Part shown: positions 26,701-39,400 of the stretch, piece by piece | Numbering within the stretch: position 1 is the stretch's first letter | Layout of the letters: each line of letters starts with the position of its first letter | Source of the DNA: Bicyclus anynana | Lineage: Eukaryota; Arthropoda; Insecta; Lepidoptera; Nymphalidae | DNA length: 64,000 nt | Assembly: GCF_947172395.1 (NCBI RefSeq) | Contig: NC_069093.1 | Span: forward strand, 14,109,561-14,173,560 | Direction: 5' to 3' | Notes under the pieces: model-generated | Database searches by the model: none | What the model saw: the letters and a program-made list of their open reading frames with translations, nothing else | What the model was told of the DNA's origin: nothing | Program-made: the position numbers and the translations under genes

Positions 26701-29700
26701 ACAAATAATTAACATTTTATTGTTATCACATGTTAAGTATTGAATTTTAAAAACAATTAATTATATTAATGAAAAAAAAAAGAAAAAGAAAATCACTTCT
26801 CACCAAAAAGTTTACACGTCTATCCCACAGGCCGTAAAGCTGGCTCAAAAAAACACAGTCACTGTCCCAATCGCTTTTTAAAAAAGACACTGCGGATTTT
26901 GAATTTCGAACTGCGTTTGGCGCGCTTCTTCCAGCCCCGAGAACTTTGTAGGGAGCGAGTTCTCAGCACCTTCGTCGCGAATCAACTGACGTTCAAACTG
27001 TAATGGCTACTACTATACATTTACGCCTTATTTGGTTCGAGCGCACAACATTACATTGTCTGCGCTTAGTGTAGGAAAATTCAGGAAAACGAAGACAGAG
27101 ATGGCTATATTTTTTAATATTTACGTTTTAGTTGCAATGATATTTAGTTGTACAAATGGGTCGGATTTGTAGCCATTTTTTATGTTTCAACCAAATCATT
27201 CAGACTTTAAACTCTAAAAAATGCAAGTTATCCACTAAAACAATATTACTATGTTGGCTATTCTTTGTTCTCATTACGTAAGTCTATTTAAAAAATACAT
27301 TGTAATCTGTATTATCCGTAAAAGTATCCGAGACTTTGCAGAATCATCATCATCATATCAGCCGATGGACGTCCACTGCAGAACATAGACCTTTAGTAGG
27401 GACTTCCAAAAATCACGATACTGAGCCGCCTGCATCCAGCGAATACCTGCGACTCGCTTGATGTCTTTGCAGAATTTCTTTTTATACAAAAACCTATAAC
27501 TCTATATACTTACAAATATTATAAATGTAATATTAGGTATGTGAATTCAAGCGATCGTCTTATACATACAGACAACCCTTTTACCCTGTTCCCGAGGGAT
27601 GTGAAAAAATATCTTATACACGCGAGTAAAATCGAATAGCTAACGAAAACATTAACAAAATTGAATTGACCATAAAAAGAGAGTAATTGACCTCTCTGGT
27701 AACTTATTCGCTGTTTTGTATGTGAAATGTTATTTTGAATTACGCCTCGCGTAGTCCGTTATTACAATTTTTGTATGGGAAACAACGTAGTCGCAACAAA
27801 AACGGACTATTGAAGCGTAGAACCTCTGAAACATTTACCTATGCGTGAAAATAGAGCTTTCATCTATACTATAATAAATTTATGATATTCAGCGATATTT
27901 TTTTATATAGCCAATGTGTTAATCCTGAGTAAAATTTATTTCCATTTCAAATTTCATCTAAATCGGTTCAGTAGTTGCGGCGTTAAACAGTAGGACTAGC
28001 CGACGCGGCACGGTTTTACCCGCGTAGTTCCCGTTCCCGTGGGAATACGGGGTTAAAATTATAACCCATGACACGCACAAATAACGTGGCTTTCTAATGG
28101 TAAAAGAATTTTCAGAATAGGTTCAGTAGATCCAGAGATAAACTTTACCTCTTCAAAATATTAGTAAAGATAAGCTATTGGTTAGAATTAATAGTCCCGG
28201 TCAATCCAAAAGCAACTTTTAAATTTTTACATTGAACTCAAAGAACTATAACATTAATTATAATTACAAAATAAAAAGAAACAGAGTTTTGCATTTATTG
28301 AAAACTAAAGCGGCTCTTTAGATTTTAAGTTGCGGCTCTTTAGTTCCTGCAAACTTTAAATATTTTATTAAGAAACCTTTTAAAATCATGCAATGGATAA
28401 ATAGTAGGTACGTACGTACATCATGTTTTAACTTCTAGTTAAGAGCTTTTATACAAACTATCAAAAAGCATGCCAAATCAATAATTACCTACTACTGAAT
28501 TGTAAAGTTATAATTTTCAATTATTTTATTTTTTAGTTTTGTTTTTCTTTAGAAATGTATGAAAATATATATTACATCTAAAAAAATTAGCGGCTCTTTG
28601 TTAAAAACTGTGAAATTATGTAAATTGTAATTTTTGGCTCAAAAGGATCCCTCACGAAACGCCTATCACGGAATTATACCAACCAATGATAATTTTATAC
28701 TATAGATCGGTTACGTCCATACAAAATCACCGCAAAAAGATTATCCGAATAATAGACAATTTTGTCTTTAATTCCATTATATATTTATGTATCGATATTT
28801 TTTATACATCCTGAACACACAACTCGACATTGTAGACGATATTTAGGTATTATTTGTTTAAATAACGTTCGTTGTTGACTACAACTAACATTGCATTGTG
28901 TACAAATTTCCTCTTTCGAGCGCCTCATTTTTCGTGCGCTAGTAACATATCTAACAGTATTTATCATGGATACCATTTGTCAAAATAGAACATTATATAA
29001 ACCAGAGTATAAATAACTCTATACTAGACTAATACAAGTATTGGTACGGTACTCTATGGTTGCCACTTAAAACACCTTAGCATGGTTTATATCGACATTT
29101 ATCTCCACTAAAGGGCAATCATCTCTTGCGAAAGGTTCAATTGAAAACTGAAATGAAAACTATTTTTAAAACTTCATTGAAATTCATGATAGCCACTGTA
29201 GAAATATTATTATTGAACACGTCGCGGGCGTCCGCTAGTATGTAATATGTATTACATACTAGCGGACGCCCGCGACTTCATCTGCGTGGAATTTAGTTTT
29301 TACAAATCCCTCGGGAACCATGGATTTTTCCGGGATAAAAAGTAGCCTATGTGTAATCCATGCTATAATAGATCTAAATACCAAATTTCAGCTAATTCGG
29401 TACAGTAGTCGAGGCGTGAAAGAGTAAAAAACATTCATATCATCAAAATCGTCAGTTTTTTGCAAATCGCGGGAAACCATGGATTTTTTTGGGATAAAAA
29501 GTAGCCTATGTGAATCCAGAGTAAAATCTATTTACATTCTAAATTTCAGCCAAATCGCTTCAGAAGTAGCGGCGTTAAAGAGTAACAAACATCCAAACAA
29601 ACATACATCCAAATATCCATACAAACTTTCGCGTTTATAATATTAGTAGAATGGATATGAACTTCATTGTATGTATGAAATTTATTATTGTAAAGAAGTA

Positions 29701-32700
29701 TGAAAAATTATTATTGTAAAGAACGGACGAGTATGAAATTGTGTGACAAGTTGCAATGTATTTAATTTATTGTTTTTTTTTTCTCTCTTTTCTTTGTATT
29801 ATGTGTATTCTGAATAAACTTTTCTTTCTTTCTTTCTTTATAATACCTCTCATTTATGGAGGGAGGCTTGACCCATAAAAAAAATGTGAAAATTCGAGGG
29901 AAAATTTCCACACCAAGTCGCGGTCTACTCGTCATTCATATTGTTGCCATTTTGTTCGAAAAGCGACTTTCTATCGTTTTCCGGTCTACAAGCGGCGCGT
30001 GCGCATGTTCGCAGCTATACTCGTATAAACTAAGCGGCCAAGTGCGAGTCTGACTTGCGCACGAAGGGTTCCGTACCATCTAAATTCTATACTATATTAA
30101 TATAATAAATGGGAAAGTAAGTCTGTCTGTTACCTTTTCACGGCTGAACCGATCAAGATGAATTTTGGTATAATGGTAAATGGGACCTTATAGCAAAACA
30201 TAGAGTACTTTTTGACCCTAAAATAAAAATAGAAGTGGGTCAAAATTGGTGTTGAAAGATTGTATATTAAGTCCTTCATTTTTAGAGTTACAGTTTTTAA
30301 AATTTGTTCATAAATCATAAAAATAAATACGAAATATGATGTGATTATGATTTTAAACATTTAACTCCTAAACTGGTGAAATAGGGGTTGAAAGCTTACA
30401 TTGATTTCCACGCGGACTAAGTCCCGGGCGTCCGCTAGTTATCTATAAAAACAACAAAAAAATATCATGCTGTTTTTTTATTATTTGTTTAAAGCGGCAA
30501 CTGAAATACATAATCTGTGAATATTTCATCTGACTAACTATCGCGGTTCGGAGAGAGGTACAGCCTGGTGACAAACGGACGGACACCTGAGTCTTAGTAA
30601 GGTCCCGTTTTACCATTTGTGTACGGAACCCTAATTAGCTACGAATATATGCAGTAGGTAGTTATAAACATATGGACGCACGCGAACGCACTGCGATATT
30701 TATCGCATTATAACTGTGAACGTCAATCACGATTGTGATTTGGTTAATCTAACTCAGGAAGTCTGTTTGTATGTAGAAGTTGACAGCACAGACACAAAAC
30801 AAAGAAACGTCACCTCAGAAGAAACGCGTCGTAAAAATATTGTGATACAGAAGGTTGAATAGAAATATTTTTACCAACTAACCGTTGCTTAGAATCCTCT
30901 CACAGACAGATGATTATTTATAAAGTACTAGTGGACGCTCGCGACTTCGTCCGCGTGGAATTTAGTTTTTCACAAATCCCTCGGGAGTCTTGGATTTTCC
31001 GGACTCAAAAGTAGCTTAAGTGTTAATCTTGAGTAAAATCTATTTCCATTCGAAATTTCAGCAAAATCGGCTCTGTAGATGCAGCGTTAAAGAGTAACAA
31101 ACTTCCAAACAAACTTTCACGTTTATAATATTAGTAGGATCTGCTTTGCTAACTTAGCTGTCAGGGGGCTTACAACCTTCTGCAAAACCATCATTATATT
31201 ATCTTTCTATCTTATATAAGGGCGTTGTAATGTTATCTTAGCTCAGTAAGTGGTACCTACGAATTGAGTGAATGAAATAATCTATGACATCCATAATTGC
31301 TATAAGAAAACAATCCTGTGATAAGCTTAATCCCTTATGGTACGAAATATCGAAACATTACGGAATCGCTGAGGATTTTAGATTAAATTCACAAATGCGC
31401 TTTTTAAATGGTTACACCTTACATATTACAACCAAAGACAAGTCTACCAAAAATAGAAGATCTATACAACGGATCTATAAAATCTACGAGAAATTCTAAT
31501 AGCCTTTTCTCCCGTTTTCACAGAGACAGTATTTTTTATTAAGGAACTGAAGAATTATTAACATTTTAGAAATGCCATCCTCAAGGGAATTCAATAAATT
31601 ATGAAAATTAGTATGATTACTTTGGCTAAGCTTGGGTAGGTTGGTTTAGGGCACTGCACTAAACTCTACAACTGTAAAAATAAGTTAGCAGATAGATTCA
31701 ATATTACAGGTAAACTTAACTAGGTTACGCTCCTACCTGTCGTAAGATTAAGTACCACGTACTCGTGTTATACCTACAGCCTGTTATGAATCGTAAACTG
31801 CGTTATTTCCCATAGTTCTGCGAAGGACGTCATGTTTTCAGTTGGCTTCCAGTCATTTTGCGTAATCGAGAACTTGTTTGTGCTGAAAAATTGCATATCC
31901 TCGTATGTGTCAATAGATCTTATATTATCCATTATTCTTTGAAGCCGTGATAGCCTAGTGGATATGACCTCTGCCTCCGATTCTGGAGGGTGTGGGTTCG
32001 AATCCTGTCCGGGGCATGCACCTCCAACTTTTCAGTTGTGTGCATTTTTAAAAATTAATAATCACGTCTCAAACGGTGAAGGAAAACATCCTGAGGAAAC
32101 CTGCATACCAGAGAATTTTCTTAATTCTCTGCGTGTGTGAAGTCTGCCAATCCGCATTGGGCCAGCGTGGTGGACTATTGGCCTAACCCTTCTCATTCTG
32201 AGAGGAGACTCGAGCTCAGCAGTGAGCCGAAATGGGTTGATAACGTAACGTAAGTAGGAAAGAGTTCTTTCATTGTTTCACTATTTACTTTACCGATATA
32301 ATTCGTTTTTTTTTTTCTGATTGTGCAAGTGCCTTGGGCTCCTTATGGGACTTCAGCGGCGTCACCGGGGTTTTTTTTTCGGGGGATTTCGTTTATCTAA
32401 TTTTACTTACTATAGATATGTGGATACATAGTAGTATGTTATTTATCTATTTTAAATTTGGAGCCAATAAACGATGCAACTCTCGCTCTCCGTGTCCGTG
32501 CGCTCACCCTGGGGTCATGCCTGAAAATCAGCGCTACAGTTACTTAGCTGTAGCATAGAGCTGAGGCAGCGCTCTATTCAGCCTAAGCCTTAGTATTAAG
32601 TTAGTATTAATTTTCATGTTTTTTTTTATCTTATTTGTCTTATGTTTTTTTGGCTGAATAAATGTTTTTGTTATTATTATTATTATTAACTACTTGTCGA

Positions 32701-35700
32701 TTTTCGTCGATCATTGTCTCTAAGATCACTTTTGATCCATTGCAGATCACAGGTCTTTTAAAAAACGTGTTAGGTACAGAAAAAAGGGAATCTCATTCGC
32801 TTTTATTATGCTAATAGGATGATTTTGAAAGTGAAAGTGACATTAGATTAAAAGTTGAAAATGTTAGAAATGGCTTTTTTAACACATAAGTAAAGTTAAT
32901 TTTAACTTTTTTAGTCTTTTATGGCCATATAATAAAGTATTTTTTTAACGTTTTATAGGTTTATTGAATCATAATACTATCTATGTCTTATGTAGTTGAA
33001 AATAAATGATTCAGGTTTTACAGTAAAGTACATTATAGTTAGTTATTTAGTAATTAGGTTAAGTTAGGTATCAGGTTACACCACGCTGTGTGAGTCATCT
33101 ATGACTAGTGTCTTCTTGTTTTCAGATGTTAGTGGAATTATTGCATTATTCATGGTATTGATAACGCCATTCAGAATAATATTATAATGTAAATATCTAT
33201 ATTATTTTATTGGATTAGTCATCGTCTACAGTTTTAACCTCCAAAGGGGAAAAGGTTTTAAGTTTAGCTTGTGTTTCTGTCTATTCTGTCTGTATTTCTA
33301 ACATTTCGTTTGTGTTTGTATGTGTCGTAATCGTCAACCAACCTTTTCATCAACCATTATCAACCCATATTCGGCTCACTGCTGAGCTCAAGTTTCAAGG
33401 TTTAGCCACGGCCAAAGCATCCCACCAGCCAGACCTGGACCAATTAAGAAAACCTCAATCGACCCAGCTGGGGATCGAACCCAGGAACTCCGTCTTGTAA
33501 ATCCACTGCGCACACCACTGCGCCATGGAGGTCGTCAAAATATAAACTTGAAATAAAACCTACGTGTCGGTAATGTAACAATATAAATCACAAACACTGC
33601 GTATGCGCACGTTTTATAGCTAATGGCGAACGTGAATACAAACAGCGATATACAAGCGTGTTATTGTGGCGGTATGGGCCATTGTTCCCAACGGTTTGCG
33701 TCGCCCCGTGACGTTTTAACAGTGCCGCCATTTTGTTGTTTTTAAAGGTTGTTGACTTTACATTTGTAATTTTACAAACTGTACTTTTTAGTCTTTATAA
33801 TATTAGTAGACAAAAAGCAATTATCAACCTATATTGGTTCACTGCTGAGCTCAAGTCTCCTCTCTGAATGAGGGGTTAGGCCAATAGTCCACCTCGCTGG
33901 CCCTATGCGGATTGGTAGACTTCACACACGCAGAGAATTAAGAAAATTCTCTGGTATGCAGGTTTCCCAACGATGTTTTTTTCTTCACCATTTGAGACAC
34001 GTGATATATTATTTCAAAAAAATTAAAAAAAAAGTAGGTAAAAATCATTATAATGTTATTTTTCACTTTTTAGTTTCGTGGGGTAAAGGTAAGTTTATGT
34101 TTTGGAGTCGGTTGTATTTTTTTTTAAATATTCATATAATATAGGTTTTTATTCTCGCTCGCAAATAAAGATAGTTAATGCTATACATGCCAATGTACAA
34201 TTTGTTTATGAAGGCCGCCTAAGGAATTATTAATTTGATTCTATTACATAAATTGTTAGTGACAGTGAAAGTGACGATTGGCAATTTCCCGACGAAACTA
34301 ATTGAAAATATTATGATCATTATTTGACATGTAATATTAGATTGTAGTATGTAAATAAATACACTTTTACTTTTCTTTGATGAATTTCAAATTATTACAG
34401 TTCTAAAAAACAAACCAGTTATTTAACACAAATTCAAATTTTGTCAATCTGTTTTTACTTTTTATTATAATTATTAATAATTTAATGAAAAATAATTTTC
34501 ACCGCCAACAAATAAGCTGAATGATGGGTTGGTGGATTTAAGCTCCAAAATTCCGCTTTCCTACAGAAGTAAGGCTTAATAAATTTATTTTTACTTTTAG
34601 GAGGTCTGGCCCAATAATGGGTTCTAAAATAGATTAATAATGCTGATGATATCATCATTAATAACCCATATTCGACTCTATATTGAGCATGAGTCTCCTC
34701 TGAGAATGAGAGGGATTAGGCCAATAGTCCTCCACGGTGGCCCAATGTGAATTGGCAGACTTCACACACGTAGAGAATTAAGAAAATTCTCAGGTATAGG
34801 ATGTTTATCCGTCACCGTTATTCGAACCTACGCCCTCCGAATCGAAGGCAGAGGTCATATACACTAGGCTATCACGTCTCACGACGATGATATACTCGTA
34901 AAATCCTAAATTAACCCGCACTGAGACTGTTTAAAATTACAGCGTTATCAACTGCGCCAGAGGTCGTCAAAGTTCTTTATTCAATTTACTCTTAAACAGG
35001 TGGTCGAAGAACGATGTTTCAGTAGTATTATATTAAAAGTGTGTTTCCACCCTTACTCCATCTCTATTGATCCGCCAAGTCTCCCGCCTGACCGTCAATG
35101 GTCCGCCATGGAGACGCCGCGTTATGGCGCCAACGGGGTTACGACTGTGTCGGGGTTGAATATAGGGTGCCCTTCTCTTGCCCCCCAAGGTTGTTGGCTG
35201 ACCTATTTTATACTTCGTCCCGATTTTTAGTTTTAATGTCGCCTTAATTCATGGGTTCTCAAAGTATTTTGCACAAATCTTTATGGAAATAAGTATATAT
35301 ATATATATCATATTCTAAAGCACTTAAAAGGTATTTTCCTTAGTGGAAGCAACTTATAATTCAAAAAGAAAGCTATTTTAATGTTAGCCAATAATTAATT
35401 TATGTTACTTTAATTTTCCATTTTAATTTTTTTATATATTTATCAAAATTGAGTTGAAAGGTTTACAAAGTTCAACTGAATTTTTATCTGTAATTGATTG
35501 GCATTTGTTATTTACTTATGGCCATTTACCACTTTTTCTGGATCTTCTATACGCTCGACAATGTCAAAAGCTGACGAGTGCAGACACTGTCTTGTTTCCA
35601 ATGTTGAGAGCCTGTGCCTACAACAAAGCGAGTAACCTAGGTCATGGTATGAGTAAAATAGGCCAATAATTTTGTGAATTATAGTCGCTCTTTTCGCAAC

Positions 35701-36363
35701 AAAGCTAAATTAGGTAGGTGTTTATTTGTTACTAGCCAACGCTTTGCGGTTTTACTTACGTAATTTCGTATCCGTGGAAAAACGGCCCACGACACTGACA
35801 AATTACGTGGCTTTTTATTGGTAAAGGAATTTTTAAAATCGGTTATTAGATCCAGAGATTACTCCATACAACCTCACTAACTTTACCTGTTTGTAATATT
35901 AATAAAATAGATTGTCCATCATCAAAATTGATCTTACGAATAAACAGAATGATTCTACCAGAAACATATTCATGTTTCTGTGTGTAATGCTCATGCGAAT
36001 GCATATTGCTTACACTGTATACAAGTTATCAGATTTGATGGAGAGACGCTCTCACCTAGGTCTTTAGTAGCGTATGTTCAAAAGGGGGGTTCATAAAGGG
36101 TCAGTATCAAAATTAGTTGGGGGACCCAAATGAAGGGTAAATACTTCTTCACAAAAAAACAAAAATGCTTGTTTAAAATAAATATGACAGTGACTTAACC
36201 TATGTAGGATGTTTCCAACTTTATTTTGTTTATCTACAGACACAGTGCGTTACAGATATAAACGTACCTAACTTACTTTTGTCATATTTTCTGAAGTGAA
36301 AACATTTTTATATTTTTAACCGACTTCCAAAAAGGAGGAGGTTCTACGTTCGGCTGTATGTAT

Positions 36364-36410
<47 letters not shown>

Positions 36411-39400
36411 TGTTTATGTATGTCCAGCGATAATTCCGTCAATTATGGACCGATTTTGAAAATTCTTTTTTTGTTTTGTAGGGTTTACTTCCAGGGTGGT
36501 CCCATTTTTTTCAGGTCAGGATCTGATGATGGCATCCTGGAGAAATTGAGGGGAACTTTCGAAAGTTGTAGAGACGGCTAGTACGTTTGTTAGTGTTTCC
36601 ATAAGGTATTTTAAACCACTACAACTTTATGAAGGTTTGGAGTTGGTCTGATGATGGAGCCGAAACACAGACGATGGAACTCGTCAAGAATTTACAGCAG
36701 TCCCCTTTTGTTTGGGCTTGATAAATTTGTATTGATGAGAACTTTCCACCTAGATGGATTGTGACTGTATTAAGGGTCTGGTGATGAAGACGAAGCACAG
36801 TGAAGAGAACTCCTCCACGGCTCACAGTAGCTACCTTGTGTTTGGACTTGATAATTTTGTATTGATAAGAACTTTCCACTTAGATAGGTTGTGACTGTAC
36901 ACACGCAGTGGGTATGCTAACACTAAAAATAAAAAAATAAAAATTTTAATAAAAAAAATTCAACCGACTTCCAACTCAAAAAATAATTTTAACTAAAAAG
37001 CAAAAAATAACATCCAACCTATGTGCTACCTTCTGATCAGTTTGAAGGCGGTGCCAAGCCAGTGTCGTGTTTTAATTAAAGCTGTTTCTGGAATAACCAC
37101 AGAAATTTTGTAGTTTAAACGTATTTAATTAAAACAAACACTGGCTTGGCACCGCCTTCAAACTGATCAGAAGGTAGCACATGGGTTGGATGTTATTTTT
37201 TGCTTTTTAGTTAAAATTATTTTTTGAGTTGGAAGTCGGTTGAATTTTTTTTATTAAAATTTTTTTTATAATGTTTTTTTCGGGAAACACCAGATTAGGT
37301 GACATTGTTGATTTCATTTTACAAATGTTTACTTTCACACGTAAAGGGGGGGGGGGGGCACTGTATAATGTTGTGGGCACTGTTGTGCATGAGTCGTGAG
37401 TTCTTTACACACAATGTGTGGCATAAGTAGTAATATACTCATAATATGGGACATAACATACGTGGTGGAAAGATGTTGTTTTACAACACGAGTAGGTATG
37501 TGGGTACTTAGAGAATATTATTACTAAAATGTATTCGCATAAATAAATCATCGCTAGTCAAACAGAAATCTTCTAACTAATAAACACAAACTGAAGACAC
37601 TAAACAAAACCTATTATTACAGTTATTATCATAGTTAAAGTTAAACTAAGCCAGTGTTTCGTCTAACGGCACCGCTCGCTCCAAATACACGCACGTGATA
37701 TTATGACAAGGGACTCATTAGCATGTGCAATGAATATCGCTCGACTAGATGACGATGAAGTTATAATTGCTAGAAATTTGCTACAATAGCGATGATGACA
37801 GTTTCTTAAATTGTATATAAATTAAGAGTATGATTATAGTAAAGCAATTTTGTAAAAGGAACAGGGTATCTGCGATCATTAGTTTCGGAGCTACAGGATT
37901 TTTAAGGGTCCAGATTTGCGGCGCAGCCGCGGATCCCTGAAAAACGCCCCATACAAAATGGCACTAACTAATGACGTCGTAGGTAATGTAATGATCGTTA
38001 GATTTGTATGTGCATTCTAACAAAATTATTAATATCTTTGTTATTTGTGCGTTTATGTTTATAGTTCACTTATTAAAAAATGTCACATTTAATGTAAGGA
38101 AGTTAAAACTGTATGAATTTTCATCTAATTACGATAAAAGATTTTTAATAGATTTTGAAATTTTATAATCTCATTTATTTTGCAAATATCCAGACAATCT
38201 TTGGTTTTTATGTATAAATTAGGTAACATTATTTACCTGAATGTATCATAAAGATCAATATATTCATACCTAGTCATCATCCCCAATGTTGTCACTCCAC
38301 TAAAAGAGAAGTTCGATACTCACTACGCTTGGCTGCAATCACGTATAATAGCCAGCGATGATGCAGTCTAATTTGGAACAAGTTCATTCCTTCAGTGACG
38401 GCTTTGACAATTGCATGTTGCAGAATTATAAAGCTCCGAGCCTCATCCTTGCGGCGCCCAAATTCGTTGTTCGTAGCTTACCTTACAGACAAACGTTGCA
38501 AACTATGTGCTTATAAGAAATCTCAGAATCACTCAACGAAGTATCTATGCGATCGAATCAGAAATACCAAACGCAGAATAACCAAAGTCACCGACTTAGC
38601 TCAACGAAGTTGAAGTGGCAATGCGCGAGGTACCTACATTGTTCATAGAGAGATGGACGTTGGGGTCCCAAGCTGCTGGGCGAACTCGTATAGTGTTGGT
38701 CGACCTCTCACCATTGGACCGATAACATCAAGGTCAAGCTGATAAGCTGAAGATGAGCAAAGGCCCAGCTACAAATGGGGGCGAGAAGGGTTTAGATGTG
38801 TTTATTAAGTTCCGTTGATGAATATTTCGGATAATTGTAGAATGCAGATGCACGATTCTTAATCGAGATTCAGATTCAGACGAGATGTACCGAGGCGTTT
38901 ATAATCTGCGACACATTTTGCATCGTCCCGGATAAAGGCGTCTTAAGATCGTACTTCTGATTGTATTGCATATAATTCGCAACATATTCAGAGCATAATC
39001 TTTCATCAAAGTGCTATGGGAAGTAGCCTAGAGGTGGTAACACGACGAATTTATCAAGCTAGGAATCGAATCTACGGGTAATAGCAATGCTTACGCAAGT
39101 ACACTACAGAGGTTGACAAAAACATATCTTACTCATTGTATTTTGCTGACAGTTACTAAAAAAATTGTCATCGTGGGAATAAAACAGACAGTGGAAAATT
39201 TGGATTGCCATAAATTACTTACGTTTTCCTTTAATGGAGCAATTTTGTCAGCAGCAACGTCGACCTCGTACAGAATATCCTTCAGCTGGAGTTCGGACGA
39301 TATCGTCACCACACTAGAACGCCGGCTCTGTGACGATACCAATTCTTGTTTAGTTTACTTCCCTTACATAAGTCTTATTCAAACCATGTCTCAATTAAGC

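Noticed and set aside
36619..36879. 86-codon - strand frame
   Set aside because: It covers two tandem repeat units, and its apparent internal repeat is just the DNA repeat translated.
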